A DNA stretch of 64,000 bases from Micavibrio sp. (GTDB taxonomy: Bacteria; Pseudomonadota; Alphaproteobacteria; Micavibrionales; UBA9664), in NCBI GenBank assembly GCA_002699085.1, contig PAAR01000006.1, forward strand, positions 49,063-113,062, written 5' to 3'. Shown here piece after piece: positions 1 through 9,516 of this stretch. How positions within the stretch are numbered: position 1 is the stretch's first letter; each line of letters opens with the position of its first letter. Below the pieces are notes generated by a model. That model searched no databases. It saw only the letters and a list, made by a program, of their open reading frames with translations, and had not been told where the DNA came from. Both the position numbers and the translations under genes were made by a program.

Positions 1-470
1 GCTAAATCACTTGTAGGATTGGGCGTCTCAAACAAAGAACCAATCTCTTGGGCCTGTGCAGTACCTGCATAAAACTCCATACCTGCCCATAAAACAATAA
101 GCCCAATTTGCACCACTATTGCTATAAGTCCAAAAATGACCGCCCCAAAGATCAAGACTTGGTCGATGGTTTGACGACTTACAACAACATTCTCCGCTGC
201 GGCAGAAATCACATCACGGAAACCAAATTTACCGATATTGGCTGGATTAAGCACAGGATGCTCAGGCTTAATAAGACGAACAGCGCCATAAATCATCGCT
301 AAAAGATAGGCGAAATGGCCAAAACGAGCCCCTAAAGTCTTTAGGCGGGGGCCAATTCCTGGCAAACAGGCTGTACGCCAATAAGCACCAAAAACACCGC
401 TCGCACGTTGTTTCATACTTTTTTTATTATTTTGAGGACCATCTACCATGGCTTGCTGCTGATTATTCAT
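1..470 (-). CDS. Partial multi-TM membrane protein N-terminus (possibly DotA/TraY-like secretion component), truncated by window edge
   Basis: Reverse complement from CAT 468-470 reads MNNQQQAMVDGPQNNKKSMKQRASGVFGAYWRTACLPGIGPRLKTLGARFGHFAYLLAMIYGAVRLIKPEHPVLNPANIGKFGFRD... open to the window edge; GAGAGAAG just upstream as SD. Absent from the ORF track because it has no stop in the window. The family suggestion is only a resemblance. Confidence 0.6.
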   Translation of the reverse strand, partial: MNNQQQAMVDGPQNNKKSMKQRASGVFGAYWRTACLPGIGPRLKTLGARFGHFAYLLAMIYGAVRLIKPEHPVLNPANIGKFGFRDVISAAAENVVVSRQTIDQVLIFGAVIFGLIAIVVQIGLIVLWAGMEFYAGTAQAQEIGSLFETPNPTSDL

Positions 471-638
471 TCTTCTCTCACACCCTTAATAACGCTCAAA
501 AAAATCCTATAAACAAGGACTTAGATAATTCTATACCCTACACGAACACCTATTATACCACGGCAAATAGGCATCTTTCCACACCTAATCCTAGCCCATC
601 AGGCTTAAAAAAGAGTTAATTTTGAGTGTTTTAGCTTC

Positions 639-2273
639 CTAAGCTGCTTTTTGCAGGCGACGCTCTAAATCAGCTTCGTAATCAGCATAATTGCCTTCAA
701 ACCAAACGACATTACCGTCGCCCTCATAGGCCAATATATGCGTGGCAATACGGTCAAGGAACATACGATCATGCGAGATAACCACAGCACAGCCTGGAAA
801 TTCTGTCAAAGCGTCTTCTAAAGCGGATAAGGTCTCAGTATCCAAATCATTTGTTGGCTCATCTAGCAGTAAAACATTAGATGGTTTACGAAGCATTTTC
901 GCCAAATGCACACGGTTTCTCTCACCACCTGATAAGACACCGACACGTTTTTGCTGATCTGGCCCTCGGAAGTTAAAAGAGGACACATACGCTCGAGACG
1001 GCATCTCATACTTACCGAGATTAATATTGTCATCACCATTTGAGATTTCTTCCCAAACAGATTTCTTATCATCCAAGCTATCACGAGATTGGTCAATATA
1101 ACCAAGCTCTACCGTTTCACCGACACGGATTTCGCCAGAATCGGGTGTTTCATTCCCCGTTAGCATTTTGAACAATGTCGTTTTACCAGCGCCATTCGGT
1201 CCAATAATCCCAACGATACCACCGGCCGGCAATTTGAAGTTCAAATCATTGATAAGGGTACGCCCATTATATGATTTACTTAGACCTTTGGCCTCAATTA
1301 CCAAATCACCCAATCTTGGCGGCGGCGAGATAACAATCTGTGCATTGCGCTGCGTATTGTTCTGAGATTTCGCCAATAATTCATGGTATGAATTGATACG
1401 CGCTTTTGATTTTGCCTGACGGGCTTTTGGCGACTGACGCATCCATTCCAGCTCTTTTTCCAAGGTCTTTTGGCGTGCTGTTTCTTCCTTAGCTTCTTGA
1501 GAAAGTCGCTTAGCTTTTGATTCAAGATAGGCTGTGTAATTGCCTTCATAAGGAATACCTGTGCCACGATCCATTTCTAAAATCCAGCCCGTCACATTAT
1601 CCAAGAAATAACGGTCATGGGTAATCATCACCACGGTACCTTTATACTCAAGCAAGTGATTTTGTAACCACGCCACAGAAGAAGCATCTAAATGGTTTGT
1701 TGGCTCATCAAGCAATAACATATCAGGTTGTTCCATCAATAAACGTGCCAAAGCTACACGGCGCTTCTCACCACCTGATAGTTTTTCAACACCAGAATCT
1801 GCTGGCGGACATTGTAACGCATCCATGGTTATTTTCGCCGCACGCTCAGCTTCCCAACCATTCGCTGCATCAATCTCAGCTTGTAACTCGCCCATTTCCG
1901 CCATCAATGCATCCATATCAGCATCTGGATTGCCCATCTCTGCACCAATTTCGTTGAAACGCTGCACCTTATCCATGATGGAACGCATTCCATCCAACAC
2001 ATTCTCAATAACGGTTTTTGATGCATCTAATTGTGGCTCTTGTTCTAAATAACCAATTTTAGTGCCTTCAGCAGACCATGCTTCACCCGTGAAATCTTTA
2101 TCACGCCCAGCCATAATTTTAATGAGTGTCGATTTACCAGCACCATTAGGACCCAACACACCAATCTTAGCACCTGGAAAGAAACTCAAGGTCAAATTAT
2201 CAATAACTTTTTTGCCGCCAGAATATGTCTTGGACATGTTCTTCATTACAAAAATATATTCATATGCCGCCAT
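639..2273 (-). CDS. ettA: Energy-dependent translational throttle protein EttA (ABC-F ATPase)
   Basis: 544 aa, two ABC domains (GPNGAGKST / GPNGAGKTT; LSGGEKRR / LSGGERNR signatures), EttA-like N-terminus YIFVMKNMSKTY. Confidence 0.95.
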   Translation of the reverse strand: MAAYEYIFVMKNMSKTYSGGKKVIDNLTLSFFPGAKIGVLGPNGAGKSTLIKIMAGRDKDFTGEAWSAEGTKIGYLEQEPQLDASKTVIENVLDGMRSIMDKVQRFNEIGAEMGNPDADMDALMAEMGELQAEIDAANGWEAERAAKITMDALQCPPADSGVEKLSGGEKRRVALARLLMEQPDMLLLDEPTNHLDASSVAWLQNHLLEYKGTVVMITHDRYFLDNVTGWILEMDRGTGIPYEGNYTAYLESKAKRLSQEAKEETARQKTLEKELEWMRQSPKARQAKSKARINSYHELLAKSQNNTQRNAQIVISPPPRLGDLVIEAKGLSKSYNGRTLINDLNFKLPAGGIVGIIGPNGAGKTTLFKMLTGNETPDSGEIRVGETVELGYIDQSRDSLDDKKSVWEEISNGDDNINLGKYEMPSRAYVSSFNFRGPDQQKRVGVLSGGERNRVHLAKMLRKPSNVLLLDEPTNDLDTETLSALEDALTEFPGCAVVISHDRMFLDRIATHILAYEGDGNVVWFEGNYADYEADLERRLQKAA

Positions 2274-2308
2274 AGTGATCTCCTTGAATTTTTATCTTTA
2301 TCCAGTCT

Positions 2309-2482
2309 TTAGTAATTGACCGCAAACAGGATCATAATAGCAGCCAAAGCGATAAGCAAGCCCGCTTTGGGACTAGCATCATCTTGTATATTACGCATGC
2401 GATAATAAAGCATAAACCATACAGGAATAAGACCATCCATCATCGACACATAGGCTGAATTAGAGAATAAAAAAAATGTCAC
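2309..2482 (-). CDS. Putative small membrane protein (57 aa from GTG; shorter from internal ATG)
   Basis: Hand-translated: (V/M)TFFLFSNSAYVSMMDGLIPVWFMLYYRMRNIQDDASPKAGLLIALAAIMILFAVNY*. Two hydrophobic segments, directly upstream of ettA on the same strand, below the apparent 60-aa ORF-track cutoff; C-terminus similar to the small ORF at 16562. Confidence 0.45.
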   Translation of the reverse strand: MTFFLFSNSAYVSMMDGLIPVWFMLYYRMRNIQDDASPKAGLLIALAAIMILFAVNY

Positions 2483-2499
2483 AAATCAATTTTGATGTC

Positions 2500-2529
2500 T
2501 TGACATAATATAAAAAATTCTTTTATAGA
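2500..2529 (+). promoter_or_regulatory. Sigma70-type promoter immediately before the 2536 gene
   Basis: TTGACA (2500-2505), spacer 18, TATAGA (2524-2529); ATG starts 7 nt after the -10 box. Confidence 0.45.
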
Positions 2530-2535
2530 TAATAC

Positions 2536-2931
2536 ATGAATCAAATTTGGACAATTGATATTCGCCCCGCTGCCGAAGAATATGATTACACACATATTAC
2601 GGAGTCTCTTAGCAAGGCATTTAAGCGTGCCGATCTGGGACTCTCTTTTAACAAAAAAAACCTATCTGTTACAGTCCCCAATAGCGCTATTATTTTTCAT
2701 TTCGAAGACATTACAAAAATGAACGCCCATGAAAGACGTGTCCATAGCTTAGCGGTAATAAACCTTGCGCTAAAAGATACTGCTTTTGTGGTAAAAGCGC
2801 TCCACAGCCCCAATGAAAATGCATGTGCGACACTGATCCCTCACGAACCACGAGTCAAAGCTGTGGATGCCAAAACACGCTTTGCCGAAATTATTGCACG
2901 CCATAATCGACGCAGAAATGCTCCAACATGA
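2536..2931 (+). CDS. Hypothetical protein (131 aa)
   Basis: ORF with upstream promoter, stop/start overlap ATGA with the next ORF; no recognised domain. Confidence 0.65.
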   Translation: MNQIWTIDIRPAAEEYDYTHITESLSKAFKRADLGLSFNKKNLSVTVPNSAIIFHFEDITKMNAHERRVHSLAVINLALKDTAFVVKALHSPNENACATLIPHEPRVKAVDAKTRFAEIIARHNRRRNAPT

Positions 2932-3296
2932 CCTGGGCAATTAATTTAAGTTTACCATACATAGATACTGAACATGGCCAAAATGTATTAGAAAACATGC
3001 GTAAAACATTATTAGACGTTTTTGCCGCAGCAGAAATCGGTGCGAGCGCAATTGTCGATGATACAATTCTAACAAACCTAAACCTAAATATTATTACTGT
3101 GAACAATGTTTTAGAGCCTTACGGCATGCGTCTTTATGGTGTTGAGAAATACGGGCAATTAGAATTTAAACTTGATTTCATTGATCCACTGACAAACCGA
3201 TACACACCAACTAAAGCAATTAAGAAAGCTGGTGTGTATGCCCGTCACGCTCTTATAAAAGCAGGCTTCACCCTAACGCCTTGGCACTTCAACTAA
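2928..3296 (+). CDS. Hypothetical protein (122 aa)
   Basis: Overlaps upstream ORF by ATGA (translational coupling); no recognised domain. Confidence 0.65.
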   Translation: MTWAINLSLPYIDTEHGQNVLENMRKTLLDVFAAAEIGASAIVDDTILTNLNLNIITVNNVLEPYGMRLYGVEKYGQLEFKLDFIDPLTNRYTPTKAIKKAGVYARHALIKAGFTLTPWHFN

Positions 3297-3362
3297 AAAA
3301 GTTCGCACTGCAAAATAAACTTCCCTATACGCGTTTCACTGCCTCAGATATACTGACTCTTA

Positions 3363-6350
3363 ATGAATGGCTTATATGCATATAAACATCGGGATGAAAA
3401 GCAATGTGTCGACACATTGCTTAAAGCACTACCCTACACGTCAACTCAGCAAAAATCTATTGCCGCCTATGCTGGAAAACTTGTGGAACATGTTCGGGTG
3501 CGATACAAAAATTCAGCGCCATTACAAAAATTTATCCAAGAATACAATCTAAGTTCCGCAGAAGGTTTGGCTTTAATGACGCTGGCTGAGGCACTTTTGC
3601 GGGTGCCCGATCGTTTAACCGCCAATGCGCTGATCGCTGATAAACTCAATGCGGCTGATTGGAATCATCACATCAGAACAGCCGATGATATTTTAGTAAA
3701 GGTTTCCTCACTCGGTTTAGCCACGTCTAAAGGCGTCATCAACTCCCTTGTTAAGCGTATGGGTATGCCCGTTATTCGTGAAGCAACTTTCGGTGCGATG
3801 AAAATATTGGGTAATCTATTTGTGCTTGGTCAAGATATAGATGATGCCATTAAGCGTGGTAAAGCCATGACAGATCAAGGGTTTTTATATTCTTATGACA
3901 TGCTTGGCGAAGGGGCACGTACTTTCAAGGACGCCGACACTTATTTCCAAAGTTATTTAAATGCTATTGAAACCGTTGGTGCATTAAACAATGACAAAAG
4001 TGGTAATCCTTTAAAAACAAATGGCATTTCAGTCAAACTATCTGCCCTTCACCCAAAATATCATTACGCTTTTAAGGAAGAATGCATTCCCAATTTACAA
4101 GAAAAACTACTCCATTTAGCGCAGCGTGCCGCCCATCACGGTATCGGCTTGACCATGGATGCTGAAGAAGCAGATCGCTTGATGATCTCTTTAGATGTTT
4201 TTGAAGAAGTTTCAAAACACAAATCCCTACAAGGATGGGATGGTTTAGGTTTGGCAGTACAAGCCTATCAAAAAAGATGTTTTGGCCTGATTTCTCACCT
4301 TACTGATATGAGCCAAAACCATCACCGTAAATTATGTATTCGTCTAGTAAAAGGGGCATATTGGGATACAGAGATTAAACAATCACAATTACTTAATCAC
4401 CCTGACTATCCCGTCTTTACCCGCAAAAGTAATACAGATTTATCCTATCTGGCTGCTGCCCATAAAATGCTGGAAAATCGTGAGCACATCACACCGATGT
4501 TGGCGACACATAACGCCCATACTATCGCTGCTGTCCTCAATTTTGCTGGCAAAAACAAAACAGGCTTTGCTTTCCAGCGCCTGCACGGTATGGGTGAAGA
4601 TCTTTATGCCAAAGTGGCGGATCAAGATATCCCAATCTCTATTTACGGTCCCGTTGGCGCACATAAAGATTTATTACCCTATCTCGTCAGGCGGTTATTA
4701 GAAAATGGTGCTAACTCGTCTTTCATCAATCAGATTTATAACCCCGATCTCTCTGTTGAAGACATTGTCGGCGATCCTGTCAAAGACGTTAAAGAGCATG
4801 AAGCGAAACGTCACCTTCTTATTCCATTGCCAAAAGATATCTACCAACCAGATCGACAAAACTCCCGCGGTATTGACTTAACAGATGATGAGATTGTCAA
4901 ACCGCTTTACGCTAAAATGCAAAAAACTGCCAGTAAACTGCCTAAAGCGCCAAACATTGCAACCAATGTTGATATTGATAAAGCCTTTGAAAAAACAAAG
5001 GCGGCTTTTAAAGCATGGTCATCTACCAGTGCCGATCACCGTGCCGGCCTGATTGAAAAAGCAGGCCATCTCATTGAAGAGCAAACAGAAAATCTCATGG
5101 CTTTATGTGTCAAAGAAGCAGGAAAAACGGTGCCAGACTCACTTGCTGATATCCGTGAAGCCGTTGAGTTCGCTCATTATTACGCCGCTCGTGGCCGTGA
5201 AGATTTTGCTGGCTTTACTGAATTACAAGGGCCAACGGGTGAGAAAAATATCTATCGCATGCGAGGGCGTGGCACGTTTGTTTGTATTTCACCATGGAAT
5301 TTCCCTGTCGCTATTTTTGCTGGGCAAATTATGGCTGCCCTTATGGCAGGTAATTGCGTTATTGCCAAACCAGCCGAGCAAACCCCAATTATTGCTGATG
5401 CTATTATTAAACTCATGCATAAGGCGGGCATTCCAAAAGATGTACTGGTCTTGCTTTGTGGGGACGGCAAAATTGGCGGACAACTTATTGCCCATAAAAA
5501 TGTCGCTGGCGTTACCTTCACAGGCTCAACCGCCACAGCACGCAAAATAAATCAAACACTTGCCAATAAAGAAAATGCACCGATCGTACCATTAATTGCA
5601 GAAACAGGCGGCCTCAATGCAATGATTGTTGATAGCACTGCTCTTCCAGAACAAGTGGTCGATGATGCGCTGCTTTCTGGTTTTGGGTCAGCAGGCCAAC
5701 GTTGTTCTGCGCTTCGCCTCTTATGTTTGCAGGAAGAAACAGCCGATACCATTATTGAAATGATGATGGGAGCCATGGACACGATGCGTGTTGGTGACCC
5801 TTGGAAGCTCCGTTCACAAATCGGGCCGGTCATTGATGAAGATGCCTTTAACATGCTGAATGCCCATAAGCAGCGCCTAGAAAAAGAAGCAAAAATTTTA
5901 AAAATTGTGCCGAATATACCCAGCAAAACACATCAAGACGGTCACCCCTATTTTGCCCCTATTTTGGCAGAAATTGATGATATCTCATTCATGGAAAAAG
6001 AAGTCTTTGGCCCGATCATTCATGTACTTCGTTATAAAGCCAAAGATCAGGACAAATTGATTGAGCAAATTAACAATCTTGGTTATGGCCTTACTTTTGG
6101 TTTCCATTCTCGTATTTTGGCACAAGCTGACAAAGTTATTGATGATGTGCAAATCGGCAATGTCTATATTAACCGCTCTATGATCGGGGCTGTTGTTGGT
6201 GTCCAACCATTTGGTGGTCAGGGTCTTTCAGGCACAGGGCCTAAAGCAGGTGGCCCAAACTATCTCAAACGCTTTGCTTCTGAGCAAGCTGTCTCAATTA
6301 ACACCACCGCAGCAGGTGGTAATACAACACTAGTTACCTTAACCGAGTAA
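3363..6350 (+). CDS. putA: Bifunctional proline dehydrogenase / L-glutamate gamma-semialdehyde dehydrogenase PutA
   Basis: 995 aa; PRODH segment (RLVKGAYWDTEIK, YGPVGAHKDLLPYLVRRLLENGANSSF) fused to ALDH (SPWNFPVAIFAGQ, TGSTATA, GSAGQRCSALR). Confidence 0.96.
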   Translation: MNGLYAYKHRDEKQCVDTLLKALPYTSTQQKSIAAYAGKLVEHVRVRYKNSAPLQKFIQEYNLSSAEGLALMTLAEALLRVPDRLTANALIADKLNAADWNHHIRTADDILVKVSSLGLATSKGVINSLVKRMGMPVIREATFGAMKILGNLFVLGQDIDDAIKRGKAMTDQGFLYSYDMLGEGARTFKDADTYFQSYLNAIETVGALNNDKSGNPLKTNGISVKLSALHPKYHYAFKEECIPNLQEKLLHLAQRAAHHGIGLTMDAEEADRLMISLDVFEEVSKHKSLQGWDGLGLAVQAYQKRCFGLISHLTDMSQNHHRKLCIRLVKGAYWDTEIKQSQLLNHPDYPVFTRKSNTDLSYLAAAHKMLENREHITPMLATHNAHTIAAVLNFAGKNKTGFAFQRLHGMGEDLYAKVADQDIPISIYGPVGAHKDLLPYLVRRLLENGANSSFINQIYNPDLSVEDIVGDPVKDVKEHEAKRHLLIPLPKDIYQPDRQNSRGIDLTDDEIVKPLYAKMQKTASKLPKAPNIATNVDIDKAFEKTKAAFKAWSSTSADHRAGLIEKAGHLIEEQTENLMALCVKEAGKTVPDSLADIREAVEFAHYYAARGREDFAGFTELQGPTGEKNIYRMRGRGTFVCISPWNFPVAIFAGQIMAALMAGNCVIAKPAEQTPIIADAIIKLMHKAGIPKDVLVLLCGDGKIGGQLIAHKNVAGVTFTGSTATARKINQTLANKENAPIVPLIAETGGLNAMIVDSTALPEQVVDDALLSGFGSAGQRCSALRLLCLQEETADTIIEMMMGAMDTMRVGDPWKLRSQIGPVIDEDAFNMLNAHKQRLEKEAKILKIVPNIPSKTHQDGHPYFAPILAEIDDISFMEKEVFGPIIHVLRYKAKDQDKLIEQINNLGYGLTFGFHSRILAQADKVIDDVQIGNVYINRSMIGAVVGVQPFGGQGLSGTGPKAGGPNYLKRFASEQAVSINTTAAGGNTTLVTLTE

Positions 6351-6393
6351 TCAGTTCTTTTCTCTGTACTGCTTTATTGCTAAAACTATTCCT

Positions 6394-7680
6394 ATGAAAG
6401 TTTTACTCTTAGGTTCTGGCGGACGTGAACATGCTTTGGCATGGAAATTAGCGCAATCCCCAAAACTCACCACATTATATGCCAGCCCCGGTAATCCTGG
6501 TATTGCCCAACATGCCGAATGTATTTCTTTATCAAATGACAAACTCGTTTCTTTTTGTAAAACAGCGGATATTGATCTTGTAATTGTTGGGCCTGAGCAA
6601 CCATTAGTCGATGGTGTCGCTGATCTTTTAACAGCCGCCAAAATTCCAGTTTTTGGTTGCTCACAAAAAGCCGCTCGCCTTGAAGGCTCAAAAGCTTTTA
6701 TGAAGGATATGTTGAATGCGGCCAAAGTCCCGACAGCCTTTTATGGTCGCTTTACTGATATTGAAAAAGCCACAGCTTTTATCCATAAAAACGGCGCACC
6801 TATTGTTGTAAAAACAGATGGTCTCGCTGCTGGAAAAGGCGTTATTATTTGTGAAACAATCGAGGAAGCCATCACCGCCGCATCCGACATGCTCTCGGGC
6901 GAAAGCTTCGGCACTGCTGGCAATGAAATTGTTATTGAAGAGTTTTTAGAAGGGCCAGAGATTAGTTATTTCGCCCTTTGTGACGGTAAAACAGTATTAC
7001 CACTCACCTCGGCCCAAGACCATAAACGTGCCTATGATGGTGATAAAGGCCCTAATACAGGCGGTATGGGTACTTACTCACCAGCACCCATTTTAACACC
7101 TGCTTTAGAACAAGAAATTATCGAAAAGCATTTAAACCCGACGCTTAAAACAATGGCTGATATGGGCTGCCCATTCACAGGTGTTTTATTTGCTGGACTG
7201 ATGTTGACCAAAGACGGGCCTAAAATGTTGGAATATAATATCCGTTTTGGTGACCCTGAGTGCCAAAGCCTGATGTTACGCATGGAAAGTGATTTGCTCG
7301 ATATTCTTGATAAAGCCGCTCATAAAAAACTAGATGAAGTTGGCAAAGTTCAATGGTCAAAAAAGCCAGCCATCACGGTCGTTATGGCCGCCAAAGGCTA
7401 TCCTGCTTCTTATCAAAAAGGGTCTGAAATTAAAAACCTTGAGGCCATTAAAGAAGCGATTATATTCCATGCTGGTACAAAAGAAGAGAATGGGAAAATA
7501 CTTGCGAATGGTGGGCGTGTTTTAAATATTTGCGCTACAGGCACAACTCTTGCAGAAGCAAGAGAGTGCGTTTATGACGCCATTGAACAAATTGACTGGC
7601 CTGAAGGATTTTACAGATCCGATATTGGCTGGCAGGCACTAAAACTACCTGCTTCCCCCGTGAAAACGGGGGCCTTATAG
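6394..7680 (+). CDS. purD: Phosphoribosylamine--glycine ligase PurD
   Basis: 428 aa; MKVLLLGSGGREHALAWKL, DGLAAGKGV, DHKRAYDGDKGPNTGGMG, RFGDPECQ motifs. Confidence 0.97.
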   Translation: MKVLLLGSGGREHALAWKLAQSPKLTTLYASPGNPGIAQHAECISLSNDKLVSFCKTADIDLVIVGPEQPLVDGVADLLTAAKIPVFGCSQKAARLEGSKAFMKDMLNAAKVPTAFYGRFTDIEKATAFIHKNGAPIVVKTDGLAAGKGVIICETIEEAITAASDMLSGESFGTAGNEIVIEEFLEGPEISYFALCDGKTVLPLTSAQDHKRAYDGDKGPNTGGMGTYSPAPILTPALEQEIIEKHLNPTLKTMADMGCPFTGVLFAGLMLTKDGPKMLEYNIRFGDPECQSLMLRMESDLLDILDKAAHKKLDEVGKVQWSKKPAITVVMAAKGYPASYQKGSEIKNLEAIKEAIIFHAGTKEENGKILANGGRVLNICATGTTLAEARECVYDAIEQIDWPEGFYRSDIGWQALKLPASPVKTGAL

Positions 7681-7704
7681 ATCCCCGCTTACGCGGGGAA
7701 TACA
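7652..7704 (-). repeat. REP-like palindromic repeat, copy 1 (two hairpins)
   Basis: CCCCCGT-gaaa-ACGGGGG (7655-7672) and TCCCCGC-ttac-GCGGGGA (7682-7699); reverse complement TGTATTCCCCGCGTAAGCGGGGATCTATAAGGCCCCCG... matches copy 2 at 11790. Confidence 0.8.
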
Positions 7705-7716
7705 GATAGGATAAAG

Positions 7717-9450
7717 ATGACACAATCACAGCAACTGAACATGGGAGAGTATTGGTACAAAGAAGGCCTGAAACATACCGATAATCATAATTTAAAAGTC
7801 GCCATTGTCTGTTTCCAAAAAGCTTTAAAAGAAGATATGACCCAAGCCCCTTACTGGTATGCTTTCGGTAGTGTGGCACAAAATCTAGGCCTAAAATTTG
7901 AAAGCTTTATCGCTTTTTATAATGCGCTTAAACTAGACCCCAATCAACCAGCGCATATTTCCTCACTGGCTAAATCGACAGAAGGGTTAGTCTTTAATCA
8001 ATTCGACCAAGAATGTAAAGACGCCATGCTCGCTTGTTTAACGCACCCACAAATTCGAGCGCAATCAATGGGACGCTCTTGGTTCTCACTGATGGTCTAT
8101 GACCCTGCGCTCAATACAACTGAAGCCATTCTTACGAATGCAAATGATCCTTATCTTCTCCTTGGTTTAGAAAAGATTATGATGAATACGCCACGGGCAG
8201 AGGAGTGGTTAAAGAACCTGCGTGCCACCATTCTTATCAAAAAAGATAAGACATTTGCTGAACTGGCTGCCGCTATCGCTCAAAGCTGCTTCTTAAGTGA
8301 ATATGTTTTTTCTATTTCGGATGACGCCAATGCCAAAATCAAAGTGCTTCAAAAAGATATTGAGACGGGTAATCATACGGCACTTTCCGTAGCGCAATAC
8401 GCTATGTACGCACCACTGCTTACATTAAAAAATGCTGATACTATAGAAGAAGCTTATGCATCAAGCGATATTAATAAATTGATTTTACAACAAATTACCC
8501 AACCTAAAAAAGAAATAGCGCTTAAAGATACGATCCAAAAAATTGGCACGATTGATGATGAAACCTCGGCAGAGGTTCAAGCCATGTATGAACAAAATCC
8601 CTATCCGAGATGGGGAAATATATCCCCCTCCGCTCAAACAATTACTGACAAAAATTTACGCTATCTTGTGGCAGGTTGTGGTACAGGACAGTCCACCTGT
8701 GGCGCAGCGCAATTATTGCCAAAATCAAAAATTACAGCAACGGATTTAAGTTTAACAAGTATGGCCTATGCCAAACGTAAAGCCAAAGATTTAGGCTTAA
8801 ACAATATCAGCTTTAAACAAATTGATATTTTGCAACTCAGTAAGCTTAATCAAAAATTTGATGTCATTGAATGTGGCGGTGTGCTTCATCACATGCAAAG
8901 CCCTATTGCTGGATGGCAAGCATTACTTGATGTTCTAGCAGAAGGAGGGCGCATGACCATTGCCCTTTACAGTAATAATGCCCGTCGTCATATTGTCGCA
9001 GGACAAAAACTTGCCCAAGAGCATAAATTAAAAGGTAATATTGCTGATATTAGAAAATTTCGAGAGATCGTCTTTAACCTTGAAGAGTCACATCCAACTA
9101 AACGGCTTATGTATGAGCTTGATTTCTACTCAACCTCAAATTTGCGTGATCTTGTCTTCCATGTGCAGGAGAAATGTTATGATCTATCTGAAATTCAAGA
9201 GATGCTTGACCAATTAGGATTGGTTTGTCTAGGACTACAGCCACATTCTTACTCTATCACCCAACTATATCGTAAACACTTTCCTGACGATCCGCTTCTA
9301 TCAAATCTCTCCAACTGGGCTGAACTTGAAGAAACAAATCCTGAAATATGTGTCGGCATGTATGCTTTCTTTTGTGGCCGCAAAGGTGAAGAAAAATCAA
9401 ACAATGCATCTGTTCAAAAACTTATAAAGTCGCGGATAATTTACCAATAA
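7717..9450 (+). CDS. TPR-like N-terminus fused to class I SAM-dependent methyltransferase
   Basis: 577 aa; TPR-like YWYAFGSVAQNLGLKFESFIAFYNALKLDPNQPAH, then MYEQNPYPRW and SAM motif YLVAGCGTGQST, DVIECGGVLHHM. Confidence 0.85.
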   Translation: MTQSQQLNMGEYWYKEGLKHTDNHNLKVAIVCFQKALKEDMTQAPYWYAFGSVAQNLGLKFESFIAFYNALKLDPNQPAHISSLAKSTEGLVFNQFDQECKDAMLACLTHPQIRAQSMGRSWFSLMVYDPALNTTEAILTNANDPYLLLGLEKIMMNTPRAEEWLKNLRATILIKKDKTFAELAAAIAQSCFLSEYVFSISDDANAKIKVLQKDIETGNHTALSVAQYAMYAPLLTLKNADTIEEAYASSDINKLILQQITQPKKEIALKDTIQKIGTIDDETSAEVQAMYEQNPYPRWGNISPSAQTITDKNLRYLVAGCGTGQSTCGAAQLLPKSKITATDLSLTSMAYAKRKAKDLGLNNISFKQIDILQLSKLNQKFDVIECGGVLHHMQSPIAGWQALLDVLAEGGRMTIALYSNNARRHIVAGQKLAQEHKLKGNIADIRKFREIVFNLEESHPTKRLMYELDFYSTSNLRDLVFHVQEKCYDLSEIQEMLDQLGLVCLGLQPHSYSITQLYRKHFPDDPLLSNLSNWAELEETNPEICVGMYAFFCGRKGEEKSNNASVQKLIKSRIIYQ

Positions 9451-9516
9451 TTTAATTTCCCTCTTGCACCCTCATTTGTAATTATGTTTAATTATAAATA
9501 AACAGGGAAAATAAAC

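Noticed and set aside
7535-7879. ORF-track 114-aa minus-strand ORF with YSPRKRGS
   Set aside because: Antisense to purD and the methyltransferase gene, spans the REP-like repeat; spurious.
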